Positions 1-12,299 of a stretch of 64,000 nucleotides of DNA are shown piece by piece. The stretch comes from Siphlonurus alternatus (Eukaryota > Arthropoda > Insecta > Ephemeroptera > Siphlonuridae). A model generated the notes under the pieces. The model was not told the origin of the DNA. It did not search any database and saw only the letters and a list, made by a program, of their open reading frames with translations. How positions within the stretch are numbered: the stretch's first letter is position 1; the number at the start of each line of letters is the position of its first letter. The position numbers and the translations under genes are program-made. The DNA lies in NCBI GenBank assembly GCA_949825025.1, contig OX463778.1, positions 20,614,196 to 20,678,195 of the forward strand, in the 5' to 3' direction.

Positions 1-2751
1 TATAAAATATACAAAGGATTTTTTTTTATATCATAGAGATTAAATTAATTGGCTTATTTTTTGTATACTTCATGAAATTAATAAATATATATAAATTTAT
101 ATAAATCAAATTAAGCTTAACACTATATCATATAAAAGTAAATATTTGATATATATATGAAGTGTTAATTAATCATAGAGGATTATTTTTAATCACTATA
201 AAAAAGTGAAATTTTCTTTGGTCACTAGAAGACTGTCAAAAAGTATAAAGCTGAGAATTTTATCAGCTAGTACCGCATGCATGTTTTTATCTTAACACGC
301 AATATATCTCTATAAGGTAACTTTCTGGCTCATAGCCCATTGCTCTTTCAATTGAGGCTCATCTATCCAAGATAATTAAAATATTAAGGTAATTTCACTT
401 CTATAGATATATTATTTAATTATAAAAATAATTATATTAAATTATATTATATTAAAATTCACAAATTTATAAAACAAAATATTTTTAGTATATTAATACA
501 TAAAATTATGAATGAATGATTGATTGTGTTACCACCATTATATAATTTCCTTGGTGGTCAAGCCATGCTAGAATAGAGTGTGTCTTGTTTGCAGTTTGCC
601 ATCAAGGAGGTTCTATGGTTGGATGTGGCATCCATCTCCTCCCCTTTCTCATCCATCGATTACCTTGCCTTTCGTCCTCAGAGACTCATCTCCGCAATCG
701 CAGCATCCTTCTACACTGGAGTCCAATGATCTACCGAGTGACGTCACAGATGCTCTGAAAATTAAAGATCCTTCTTTTAGGTCAGTGAATATTTGACATC
801 TTTTATCAATTGACTTATTTAGTAGGTAAGATGTTTAAGGTATGAATACATCAATTAATGAAGCTTAGACTACTCAATCGTTGGATGCAAATGAGATAAT
901 TGATTATGATTCTTACAGAAAATACAGTATATATTTAGTCTGCATTTCACAACATTCACTTTCTTCCTATTCTTGTTAGAACTTTACCACTTTACAAACT
1001 TTTTTTGAAGGAAGGGAGGATAAAAAGATTCATTTGCAACTAATTTTAGTTTAGAATATAAAATTGTTTTGTTGCTTTTGTTATTTGTTTTAGGTTTGTT
1101 AAAAATGGATCACTATAAATAAAACACCTTGAATTAGTACACAATGATTTTCTTATCATTTCATAAAAAAATATATATTATTACAAAAACTTTAGATTGT
1201 CAATTTCACTGTCGAAAAATCATTGTTTTAGTTAAACTGATAATTTTTAAGTGGAAAAATCATCACTCAATTTGCGATGTCTTAAAAAATAAAGGATTAT
1301 AAGGCATCAAATCAAATTGTATTAAACATTACTGTAGACCATAATGTAATTATTTTTTCACAAAAACAACTTCACTTTAAAAAAAAATCGTCTTTAAAAT
1401 GAGCTATCAAACTTCAATGTACTGTAAAATGCCTCTGGGGATTGGTAATAACATTGTTTTTTCTCATTCCCCGCAGCCAGAAATAACTTGTCTTCGGGAG
1501 TTGTACTGCCATACAAAAAAATAATTATTATATCATAAATTAAGTTATACTTTATATTGTCCATTGAGCAATTTTTCCTATTAAAAAAGTCATTATAATT
1601 TGTCATAAAATAAAAATAAAAGTAATAATACTAACAATACAAAAAAAAGTAAGTTGTTATTTTATTATTAGTTTTTTTATTTTAACTCTTATTTTTGTAT
1701 TTATAATAACGAGCTTTTTGCAATTTAAGTGAGACGTAACAGGGGCCTAATTTAATGGTTGTAATTTACACGTGTGGCTGGTTAATGGTCTGTATAAATT
1801 TAACAGCATGGAAAAAAAATAAAATGTTGTTAGAGTATTATTTAGTATCAGAATATTGGATACGTTCTCTATATATAGGGAGGAAGTTAGTGTAACAAAT
1901 CATGTATGCATACAGAAGCACACCATTAAATAGCAATACTGTGGGGAAAATATGTAACAAAGAATAACAAAAATACGATGTTTTAGTATCTCTTTAATTT
2001 AAACCAAAGGATATAAAACGCATAAAACACGAAAAATAAATAGAAATATATAAAACAACTAATATTACGTTTATTTTCAATGTAAATTGTGTATAAAATT
2101 TACTGATGCAAAGCCATTAATTCCAAATGAAAATATTTACTTTTTTTATGCTAAAATAAAGTGTTTGAAGAACAAAAATAATGAAATGTTAAGTCTTTGT
2201 TCCTTTAAATAAAAAAGCACTTAATGTTGTTGATTGAATTTTGTATGCAATTCATTGGAAAATTGGAAATATTGATTTTTTAACTAATTCCAACATGTAA
2301 CGTTGATTTTATTTGGATTTGATTTAGAAAAACTCAATAAGTGCTTTTTTATAACAACTCTATATTAGAATTCGTACAAATCCAATACGCTTTTTAATGC
2401 TATAAAATTCATAGCCATGCATGAAATGTAAAAGCATGTTTAAATTATAAAAGGTTTTTTATAAGTGCATCTTAAAATTCAAAGAAAAATAAACCACACA
2501 GCATTATTTCAAGTAATATGACACTATTAGTACTATTACTTTCATATCTGGATTGTTTCTACACAATTAACAATAGTTATAATGTAAGAAATTCAGCATG
2601 TTTTATTTTGTACGCCTCGGGACAGCATGAACTTTACCATACTTTATTTCAGGCATTATCACCCATGTCTTAAAATTGCAAATTTGAATCTCTTTGTCTC
2701 TAGGAGCTGTAGGAAACAACCAAGGGGTAAATTTCGTGTTGTCTCCAAGTG
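1..2751. other. Intergenic, AT-rich
   Basis: Apart from the candidate exon at 595-780, only A/T-rich sequence is seen. Short open frames here have no coding character. Confidence 0.6.
595..780 (+). CDS. Possible internal exon of an unidentified gene
   Basis: A GC-richer block bounded by a good acceptor (tgtcttgtttgcag) and donor (AG|gtcagt). One frame is open across it and reads LPSRRFYGWMWHPSPP, then a Ser/Pro-rich stretch to DALKIKDPSF. The other frames are also fairly open, so the reading frame is not well discriminated. It leaves two bases, which is phase-compatible with the candidate exon at 4549. No family recognised. Confidence 0.25.
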
Positions 2752-2874
2752 TACAGTCGTCGCCTCGGAAAATTTCCCTTTGCAGCCTTCAAATCACCAT
2801 AACCCGTCAGAATAATACAGGGCATGTTGATTAACAAGGCTGCAAGTGGGAAATTTTCCAAGGCGATGAGTGTA
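2752..2874. mobile_element. MITE family A, copy 1 (119 bp, TA flanks)
   Basis: TA at both ends. Terminal repeats are CAGTCGTCGCCTCGGAAAAT and, on the other strand, CACTCATCGCCTTGGAAAAT. The whole element is nearly palindromic. TA duplication suggests the Tc1/mariner (or pogo) superfamily. Confidence 0.75.
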
Positions 2875-3740
2875 CATAATGTTTTTAGATTTTATTAATT
2901 GGAGACATTATTAATAATTTATATAATTAAATGTTTTTTTTATATGTTTTGGCGGGGAGACAAGGTGAGAATAATGTAAACCAGAACAACAAATCATTCG
3001 TGAATATCAGTAATAAGATTCGTATAGGAACTTCGTGTTTGAATAATTTCACTAACGTAAGATGTAATGCACGAAGGGAGGCCTATATTCAAGGCGCTTA
3101 TGATTTCAAGAAAAAAATAGTTACAATATTTGGCCACCAGGGAGCAGCAGTACCCCGTATGTAAAAGTATCTCGATGCACTCACTTTCACGCAAAACATC
3201 AGCACAGGGGTCGGTTTGGTCATTTGCAGACAAAGGATCGAAAACATCTCAATACCCATCTGGGGTTTAGAGATTTTTAACATGGAATGATGTAAGAAAT
3301 AATGAGTAAAACCTAGAAGTTAAATGTTTTAATTATCAATAAATAAAAAAATAAAAAAGAAGCTAACAGGTGTACACCATACAATATCATTTGGAGATTT
3401 TTTGTTAGCACTTTTGTTAGTAAATATAAAATATGTAGAGGAACTATTATGATAATAAATTTTTATACTAAATTTTGTGAATTATTTTAATATAATTTTC
3501 TTATTTCTTATTAGTTGAAACCTTCAAATAAAATAAATTAATTCACAATAATGTGCAATGTAATTAGCTATAGCCTAGTTTTTGGAAACTTTAATTTGTT
3601 GTATAATAATTACAATATAATGCAACTTGATAATATCTGGCACTCTTCTTCATCATATGGTTGCTACTTGCAAACAATGTAAAAATTTAATCTTTTATCC
3701 TGGTAATCACTTTTAATTTCATGAATTATTAAATTGATGA

Positions 3741-4142
3741 ATGGACAACATACATGAAAAATTTTATTGCAGAAAATTGCAGAAATGAATAGAGGGTACC
3801 AAATTATGCTACTCTGAATTTTTTCAGATTTTTTTGAAACCCAGAACTATTTTTAAATATTTATTGAAAGTGCGGCCACGCCCCCTGGAGGCGTCAATAG
3901 CAATTTTGTACTGACATAAAGTACTGAAATCAATTCAGCATCTAAAAATTTAGTGTGAGGCGTCCAGTCTCTATCCTTTTTATTAAGGATTCAGGGGTGC
4001 CAACTGAAATCACAGGACTTTTAATAATTATTTAAAAATAGTTCCGGGTCTCAAAAAAATCTGAAAAAATTCAGAGTAGCGTAATTTAGTACCCTCTATT
4101 CATTTCTGCAATAAATTTTTTTCATACATGTATGTTGTCCAT
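3741..4142. mobile_element. MITE family B, copy 1, interrupted by a fragment of MITE C
   Basis: Fold-back element with ends ATGGACAACATACATG and CATGTATGTTGTCCAT. The arms match over most of their length (GAGGGTACCAAATTATG, TTTTTTTGAAACCCAGAACT). A 57-base block at 3901-3957 is absent from copy 2 and equals one terminal arm of MITE C. Confidence 0.8.
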
Positions 4143-4548
4143 TCTATATGTTTGGTTCGAGAAAATGGTATAATGTATCAATATTATTAATACAGGCATG
4201 AAACTGTTGTTCGTGCCTATAAAAAGTCGACAGAGATTTTATAAAAGGAGTGAATTGGTAAATCTACGTTAGGATTTGTTATTTGGTGTAAAAAAAGAAT
4301 GTTTTTTTTTAATTTGTTTGGTTTGATCTAACAAGTTCAACAAAATATATCATCACTAGAACGTATCAGAACACGGAAAAATAAATTATTAATGGGCAGT
4401 TAAAATAATTTTAAATCCACCACTTAACCCCTCTTTTTCAACCCATACATATCCTTCTAATTTATTTTAAGCTTCACCACTGACAATTATAAATCCATCA
4501 CAATTAAATTATCGTACTCTGCACGTGTTTCGTGTCTTTTCCTGCCAG

Positions 4549-4669
4549 TCCGACCCCGAGCCTCATCGTTCATGAGCCGACGTCTTGTCACACCATGAGC
4601 AATCGTTGCCAACTACCAGGTCACGGGACCTTCGCACCATCATGCCACACAATGGACCACGGTGACGAG
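4549..4669 (+). CDS. Possible internal exon of an unidentified gene
   Basis: A GC-richer block with acceptor ttttcctgccag and donor GAG|gtaggt. After one base the frame reads PTPSLIVHEPTSCHTMSNRC, then His/Cys/Gly residues to DHGDE. It accepts the two bases left by 595-780. The other two frames are closed by stops. It could be a third gene of the cluster, but no RR domain was found downstream. Confidence 0.25.
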
Positions 4670-4992
4670 GTAGGTACCAATTACGTCACAATGAAATATC
4701 GACCGCGTTCTAACAAATAACATTCGTATATACTGACTATGCAAAAGACATATTATATAGTTCAATAAATCTAAGATTGCTACCGGGAATAGCCAATAAA
4801 GACTTTCATTAAAGTTCTATAACTTTTTGCAGTGATTGGAAAACACGCAATCATATCAGGTACTACCGTCCATTTCAGGGAGTAATAAATAATATGTGGA
4901 ACTGAATTTTATGATTTTATTAAAACAGATATTTTAGTATACAAACATAAATTAATGCTTTTGTATTTCCATTTTAGTTAAATTCAAAACTT

Positions 4993-5173
4993 ATTGGGGG
5001 GCATTCACAAAACACTTATTAACCCCCACATAAGCCTCAATTTCTTATCTTGGTGCTAAACCAAGGGCTATCCATGTTAAGCTGCTAGTTTAGCACCATG
5101 TTTAGCACCAGAGATAAAAATCAAGGCTAAAGTGGGGGTTAAATTGCTTTGTGAATGCCCCCCCCCCCCCATT
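4993..5173. mobile_element. MITE family E, copy 1 (175 bp, ATT flanks)
   Basis: Ends GGGGGGCATTCACAAA and TTTGTGAATGCCCCCC with ATT on each side. Inner arms share ACCCCCAC and GTTTAGCACCA. A 3-bp duplication and G-rich ends are compatible with PIF/Harbinger, tentatively. Confidence 0.7.
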
Positions 5174-5961
5174 GTCACCTAGTAATATTTTTGTTTCATG
5201 CAGTTAATATTTTTGTTCATTGCTAGGCAGATCTCTTTCGGGAACTCCGTGGCGGGTGTTGTTCTTCTCCTGGTGTTTTTCTTCTCCGTTTGTCTTGCAG
5301 TTATTTTTCATTGAAAGTATTGAGTATATAAAATGAAAAGAAAATTAGCATTGAAAGGAATGAATAATGAACTTTTATCATTATTAATCGGGGATTTAAC
5401 ATTATACCAGTGAAAAAAATTAAGCGTGTGCAAGAAATTTTAAAAACCATTAATTAATTACCATTCTAATTTATTGAGTGTGCAATTTAAAGATGTTAAG
5501 AGAAGAGAGGGTCTTGTAAAGCCCTCACGGTTCGATCACCTCAAATAGGCACTTATAATTATAGTTGTCGATAAGCTCTCTGCAATTGATTTTTTTTTCT
5601 CTCTTGAAACATTAAGAGCTCTCATTTTACAATGTCAAAAAAGTGTCAAGTTTTATTTAATATCTATCTTGAAGTGCCATACAACAAGTGGAGAATCTTC
5701 ATGTACAGATTGTATCAATATTTAAATATTCAGTAAATAATTTATTTCAATAAATTAAATTTTAAACTAGCCTGCTTATGTTGATTGTTTACATTTTTTG
5801 AAATTACTTAAAAACATCAAGAAATATCATCTACTTAGGGCACATTTATTTATTAAATTTATTTGTTTTGATTTGTTAGTAACTGTAGAAGATTAAATAC
5901 AATTCAAAATAAACATAAATAAATACGAGTGAGTTTATACATTGTACGTACCGTACAGTGA

Positions 5962-6084
5962 TACAGTCGTCGTCTCAGAAAATTAACTTTTGCGGTAATC
6001 ATCATGGCATGTCCCGTAAGAATAACACAGGGCATGGTGATTAACAAGGCTGCAAGTGGGAAATTTTCCATGGCGACAAGTGTG
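5962..6084. mobile_element. MITE family A, copy 2 (119 bp)
   Basis: Same ends as copy 1 (TACAGTCGTCG on the left, GGCGACAAGTG on the right) and the same length. The right flank is TG where TA is expected, probably by mutation. The centre keeps GGGCATGGTGATTAACAAGG. Confidence 0.7.
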
Positions 6085-7800
6085 CATACATACAGTAAAA
6101 AAAAATCAAACATTTTTTTTACATCTGATTGTATAATATATTCCTTTACAAAAGAATATTATATATGTAACAAATAACTATATAACTTACCAGTTAGCTA
6201 AATATGTATTAAAATGTGCATACATAAGCTAGATAAAATAATTAACATGGGATTAATGCTATAATATTATACCAAAGTGTCAGTAAAATTATTTAAAGTT
6301 AGCGGTACACCTCATGAATTTCCAGACTCTGATTGTCTATTCTAATTTTGACCTAGTTAGGATATTGCTGTTTTAAATAATGATAAAAAAAACTAATTGA
6401 AAACCTGTGACGTCATCTATAAGCTGACTTAGCACCTAACTTTTATAATTAATTTAACTTTTTTTTGCTATAATCAGAAAGTGTAACGTTTTGTCTAATT
6501 TTATTACTTAAAACAATGCTCATTTCCTTTTTTATTATAACAATACATAATATGACATAAATTCATTCATTAATAATTATAAATTTCATTGTAAAAACTT
6601 ATTATTAAGTACAATGTAATTAAACTGTCAATAACAGCAGAAAATAACAGCGCCTAGGGAATATTCACAAAAAACTTACAACTGAGATTAATTTGGTACT
6701 TATAGCTTATAATTTAGTTTGGAAAATTTTAGTATGAAAATGTGACATCAAAATATAATCCCTAAAAAATAATAAAAGAACGAGAATCATTGAGAATAAA
6801 AAAGATTCACAAACCTTCTAAAACAAAACAAAACAAAAAATTATAGTACTGCTTCGTAAAATAATAAAAAAAGAAGAAAAGAGGAGGTGTGAATTACTTT
6901 AAAAAGGATTAAACTCGATGGCTATTTTGACCCCCTCATTCCTTGGTAATACGTGGGGGAAAATATTCCTTGATAATTCTATGTTAAAGTAGTAAATCTG
7001 GCACTAAGAATTTCTAGGTCAAAATCTGAGAAAAGTACTTTAGAGTTTGTACCTTCGAAAGATAATACCGAAACTAGGGATGAAAACATCTTTCATGAAA
7101 TATTTAAAATCGGATACTTATTACTTGAAAAAAAAAACAAAAGAAAAAAAAAGTTATCGTATTAAAAATCCTAATACTACAAGTAGTATAAAACATGAAT
7201 GTTAAAACAGTTTTTTTTTCAGTGTATAAAAAAATGCTCTAATTAAGTTTAATAATAAAGTATAATTAAAAAAATGACTTTATTATTCATGCTCACGCTG
7301 TAAGAGCACGTTTCTTTGTAGCCACTATCGCCACAAACTTTCAGCTCGATCCTTCGTCGTAGTGATTAGCGCGACGCGAGCACCAAATTAGAACAATAAA
7401 GAGGAGAAAGTTGGAGGAGGCTGCAAGTAACTCATCACTGCCAAGGTCAAGATCACTCTCTCTTTAAATTGTTAGTCATAATAATAAAAATATAATATAT
7501 CTAAACGATATTAGTTAACTTAATAATGAACATGTTAAAAACTGACACTTAAAATATATTATTATAAGAGAAATTTGTATGCACAATATAAAGAGAAAAT
7601 TATAGCAACAGCGTAAGTGATGTCTTCTTAACCATACTGTCAATTCAAATCATAATTTAATTAATATAGAAACTATATTCTTTATATTTGTCAAATTATT
7701 TTTATATAGGTCAACCTTAATAGTGTTGGTACATTGTTATCTTCAAAACATAAATTTTACAGAATTCATATTTTTCTATAATTAATTTAAAGATTATGTT
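6085..7800. other. Intergenic, with a GC-richer island at 7280-7460
   Basis: Mostly A/T-rich. The island carries GCGCGACGCGAGCACC and AAGGTCAAGATCAC, with no convincing exon. Confidence 0.5.
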
Positions 7801-8130
7801 GAGCGTGGCACATTGCATTGACCGGTTCTCATTTAATCACTGAAGTTAAGCGTGGTTAGTACTGAGATGGGTGACCGTTTCAAGTAAAAATTACATTGCT
7901 CCCTCCCTGGGATATTTTTTTTTCACTTTTCACCTGATACAGTGATGTAAATTGTGTGTGGTTTCCCACAGGATTTGGACATCACTTTGGTTTATTGATA
8001 AAAAGTAGAGGTGTCCGTCCTGGCTAAGGTTTTCTACGATTCCCTCAGTCTCACCTCAATGAATACTGTAAGAAACTCTTATCCCTACCCATTACCTCAC
8101 CTTAAGCTTCAAGTTCATAAAAAAATTAAT
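7801..8130 (+). mobile_element. 5S-rRNA-derived SINE, copy 1
   Basis: The head resembles 5S rRNA (ACCGGTTCTC, AATCACTGAAGTTAAG, GGTTAGTACTGAGATGGGTG), with a small internal deletion. The body shares ATCACTTTGG, TTGATAAAAAGTA, GGTGTCCGTCC and TTCCCTCAGTCTCACCTCA with other copies. Confidence 0.7.
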
Positions 8131-8907
8131 GTTTTTAGGAAGAAAAAATTAAATGTAGACGATATACAGTATTTTTCATATTTATAATTATATATCCTCT
8201 ACTTTTTATATTATATTTTTAAAGATAGTTCTTGAACTTTGCGATAAGTTACGTGAACTTAAGTGTAGCAATAATAATATATGCAGTATATGTATATAGT
8301 ATAAATAATATATTATATCTTAGCGAAAAAATGTACTTCATTTAATTACTTCACGTAGTACTCATATAGTACATGTAATCCATTTTTTTTTGTTCGAGAA
8401 ATTTACTATGCATAATTTATATAATGAGTTAATGAGTGTAAAAGATTCTTAAACTTTATTCACGTTGTATACCAGAGTAATTATACTTATTCAGCAGAGA
8501 AAACCCTCTTAATATTTTCTAATTATATTTAAATATGATAAAATAATTAATTATACAACGTCACATTAATTAAAAATGAAAATATACGACTAATATGCAT
8601 AATATTGCGAGGTAGAAATATTGAATACATTATTTTATGCAATTTTTACTAATTGCTTTCAATTCGTGAAGTATAATATATAATATATATTAAGCAAAAT
8701 AATGTTGAAATCCTGACAAAATGCATGCAGTATAATTATTATCGTTAACCAAAAAAGTCAATGTGTACAGTCTAACAGATCTGAGAATACCTGTAGACAA
8801 TATGGCGCTTAGCTTTCAGACAGTCACCATCGTATTGTCTGGGAAAATAGCAAAAAACGATCGCCGCGCGTAGTCGAATCTACACGTAAAATCTAAAATG
8901 CAGAACA
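8131..8907. other. Intergenic; possible MITE relic at 8766-8841
   Basis: TA followed by CAGTCTAACAGATCTGAG resembles the ends of the MITE at 35947. A hairpin with AGACAATA..TATTGTCT arms lies at 8796-8841. No matching right end was found. Confidence 0.35.
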
Positions 8908-9045
8908 GGCGCGGATCCAGGGAGGAGGGGCTGGGGGGAGGGGGGGGGGGGCTTTGTTGGATTTAAGATGGTCAGTATAGGCATTTCTCCAACTCCAAAA
9001 CCTATTTTTACCTTATGAACGAAACCTCGTCCCCTCCCCCCTTCC
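8908..9045. mobile_element. MITE family G, copy 1 (left end intact)
   Basis: Begins CAGGCGCGGATCCAGG and continues into a G-rich tract. It shares TATAGGCATTTCTCCAACTC with copy 2 (TATAGGTATTTCTCCCACTC). The right terminal repeat is missing. GC-rich CAGGCGCGGATCC ends suggest a hAT-type element, tentatively. Confidence 0.5.
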
Positions 9046-9379
9046 TCTTCGAATACAAAGAATATGAATGAGTGCAAACAGACCAATAATTAATGGGAAA
9101 TATTAATGGTTAATGGCTTATACTGTATTATTATTATAATATATACTGTAAATAATTGTATTATAAATAATATGAATTAGAGTACGCGTATATAATAACA
9201 CATGGTTAAAATGATGTATGCGATATGTTGAATTACTCCTACGTAATAAAATCTCATATTTTACTTTTAAAAAAAAAATAATTATTTTTTAAATGACATA
9301 AAAACTTCATTAGTGGAACGGTAGTAATTACTACAGGGTCCGTATCTCCAGTTTTTCTAGTTTTACAAATATGTATGCT

Positions 9380-9714
9380 ACGTATGATCAAGGACTATAT
9401 AAGAGGACGGCCTAACTTTTTTGCCGCCAACGCGCCGCCATTTCTTCAACCCAGTGACGTCACGAACTTGACTTTTCTAGCGCATTTGATTGGCCTAGAG
9501 TCGGCTATAAAGATACCGCGGTCAAAGATGCCGCTTTATTAGCCATCTGTCAAATCTGTCAAGCTGTCAAATCTTTGACGTCCTCAAAGAAACCGCCCGA
9601 GCACGTGGCTCATTTAGCGGCTTCCCCGAAGGTTGGCGAGAATTGTCGAGTATCGAGGTTCTTCAATAAGTTGTCCTAGGCCGTCCTCCCAGTATATAGT
9701 CCTCGACGTATGAT
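9380..9714. mobile_element. Non-autonomous element with 9-bp target duplication (MULE-like), 317 bp
   Basis: ACGTATGAT is repeated exactly on both sides. Ends are CAAGGACTATATA and, on the other strand, CGAGGACTATATA, followed on both sides by GAGGACGGCCTA. It is much GC-richer than its surroundings. A perfect 9-bp duplication suggests Mutator-like transposition. It contains TGACGTCA, GATTGGCC and three CTGTCA motifs in tandem (9547-9569). Confidence 0.75.
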
Positions 9715-10496
9715 ACATATTCTGACTTCAAATATTCACGAATTATAAAGTTTCATTGCCAAAAATGCAAAAAAGTTTGAACTGGAAAAAACTTTTTGCG
9801 GTTTCATAAAACTGGAAACACAGTTTTGTCTAATAAAAGTGTTATTTTCATTATGAAAATTGACTTTAAAATTTTGCCTAAATATTTTTCCTGACCCCAT
9901 TCTGACATAACACACTCAAAAATTTACTCAATTTTTCTTCACACTGTAAACAATGGTACTTTGCTTAAATATATATTTCCACAGAATTTTGTATATAAAA
10001 AGCATTCATGGCAATTATATTTTTGATCTTAATGGTAAAGAGACTGAAAAAGGTAAATAAATATTATAAGTAAACTGGATTTTGCTGGAAACTGGAAGTG
10101 AACTGTTTTCAACTTTTTTGAGAAATTTGATAACTATTTTTTGGGAAAGAAATGAACCAGTGCTGGAAATCACACTTTAAAAAACTGGAAATCCGGGCTC
10201 TAGTAATTACGTGCTCAAGGGAGGTGCAAATGTAAAGAATGTGAAGAATTGTTGTTATCCATTTCCTCAACTTAATGTATTCACGTGTATTACGATGCTG
10301 CAACAATAAATTTTAAAAAAATAATAATATTTTTACATATTTAATTCTAAAAATAATATAAAATATTTATATGTAACATTTTTCTTATAAATAGAGAACA
10401 CCGAGTAAACATTGCACATATTTAATTCAATGATTCTGTGTTTTCTAAGTTTGCAATTATAATATAATATTATTAAGTGCCTTTTTTCATGCTCAA

Positions 10497-10827
10497 ATGG
10501 ACAACATACATGAAAAAATTTTATTGCAGAAATAAATAGAGGGTACCAAATTATGCTACTCTGAATTTTTTCAGATTTTTTTGAAACCCAGAACTATTTT
10601 TAAATAATTATTGAAAGTGCGGCCACGCCCCCTGGAGGCGTCAATAGGCGTCCAGTCTCTATCCTTTTTATTAAGAATTCAGGGGTGCCAACTGAAATCA
10701 CAGGACTTTCAATCATTATTTAAAAATAGTTCCGGGTCTCAAAAAAATCTGAAAAAAACTCAGAGTAGCATAATTTGGTACCCTCTATTCATTTTTGCAA
10801 TAAAATTTTTTCATGTATGTTGTCCAT
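10497..10827. mobile_element. MITE family B, copy 2 (331 bp, uninterrupted)
   Basis: Same ends and arms as copy 1, with the loop intact (GGCGTCAATAGGCGTCCAGT). It lies only 15 bases from the TTAA-flanked element at 10843. Confidence 0.8.
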
Positions 10828-10842
10828 TACGTGAACAGTAAT

Positions 10843-11215
10843 TTAAGGTAGAGATAACACGGATCAGCTGGCCCATTGCTAAAAAAATCCCATTCATAAA
10901 AATTATGAAAAAAATTTAAAATGTTCTCCTCTACATCCCCTATCAGTAGGTAAAATATCAGGTATACAAAAACGAGCTAGTTTTCGAGTTATTAATTTTT
11001 AAAGTTGACTAATTTACCATGGAAGTTCCATTTCTCCATCTTAAATTAGAGAACTTTAAAAATTAATAACTCGAAAACTAGCTCGTTTTTGTATACCTGA
11101 TATTTAACCTACTGATAGGGGATGTAGAGGAGAACATTTTAAATTTTTTTCATAATTTTTATGAATGGGATTTTTTTAGCATTGGGCCAGCTGATCCGTA
11201 TTATCCCTACCTTAA
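10843..11215. mobile_element. Palindromic MITE family D, copy 1 (TTAA flanks)
   Basis: TTAA at both ends, with termini GGTAGAGATAAC (left) and GGTAGGGATAAT (right, other strand). The arms are nearly perfect for about 150 bases each (ATGTTCTCCTCTACATCCCC, TCAGGTATACAAAAACGAGC). TTAA duplication recalls piggyBac-type integration, but the termini do not start with the usual CCC. Confidence 0.8.
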
Positions 11216-12299
11216 AGAATCAGTAGCAGATACACATTACATTTGCAAGTGTCTATTCTACTTTACAAATAATTAAGTACATGTAAACGTCATATATTAT
11301 ATATACGTTTTTGTTAAATAACAATAATGATTAGTGTGAGATTTTTTCGAGGTGTCTCGAGCCGTAAATTAAAATATATACATACAAAATTTAATTCTTT
11401 ATTTTTACAAATGCATGGTTCTTACTGACCAGTGAAATAGAACAGTCACTGTACATGTATTTTTTTTAAGTTATTAATCAATAACTTTATATTTTTATAT
11501 CTCTTATCTTTAATTTTACCTCATCGTTGAGTGAGCATTAATTAATGCTTCGTATTTTACGCTTTGTGGAGACAATCAAGTAACATTAAAATGAAATTAT
11601 AAAAAATATATATAATTAAGATAATTATTTAAGCCTATAAAATGTATAACTTTTTCAATTTTACGAGAAAATTAGATTCTAATAAAGCTCATTTAGCGTG
11701 ATGATTGAAATAAACCTGATGCATTTAAAATTAAAAAATTAGTGCTCAGATTATTAAATTTATGCAAAATATATAATATATCCTGTATATAATACAAGAT
11801 CGTTGAACATTTAGAATCTTCTATGCGATATGAGTAGAAAAAATTAAATGCAGTAATCATGAAATTTAATCTTGTAAAATATTAATGAATGGTGTGAATT
11901 TCAAACTATAAAACCCAAACTTTACTACAGCTGGATGTAAAATATATGAAAAATAATATATTTTTTTTTAGTTCCTCTAGCTGTGAATAATTGTACTGTA
12001 TATTCCTACCTTTTCCATTGCTAAAACTAAAAATGTATACTACTTTGTTTTGTTTTTAGATTTTTCATAGGGCAGGAATTAATTTTAAAAAAAACAGAAG
12101 TTTATAATATAACAGCACTGGTGTCTGTTTTTATAGAAGCTTTAAATCAGTTAATTTTTTTCACACCGTCCTATCTAATCATATATACATAAAAAAAAAA
12201 CAGCTACAAATTGCTGTTTTGGGGTTAAAAAAAAGTTTTCAACTATAAATCATAAGACATTGGGATATAGGAGTTGTTTCTAATTAATTTTTATTAGTT
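11216..12299. other. Intergenic, AT-rich, nothing recognised
   Basis: No genes or repeats noted between the TTAA MITE and the SINE. Confidence 0.6.

Noticed and set aside
5530..5545. GGTTCGATCACCTC, resembling a tRNA B box
   Set aside because: No A box at the right distance and no stem structure around it.
10611..10841. Open frame of 76 residues over 10611-10841
   Set aside because: Falls inside the MITE family B palindrome.
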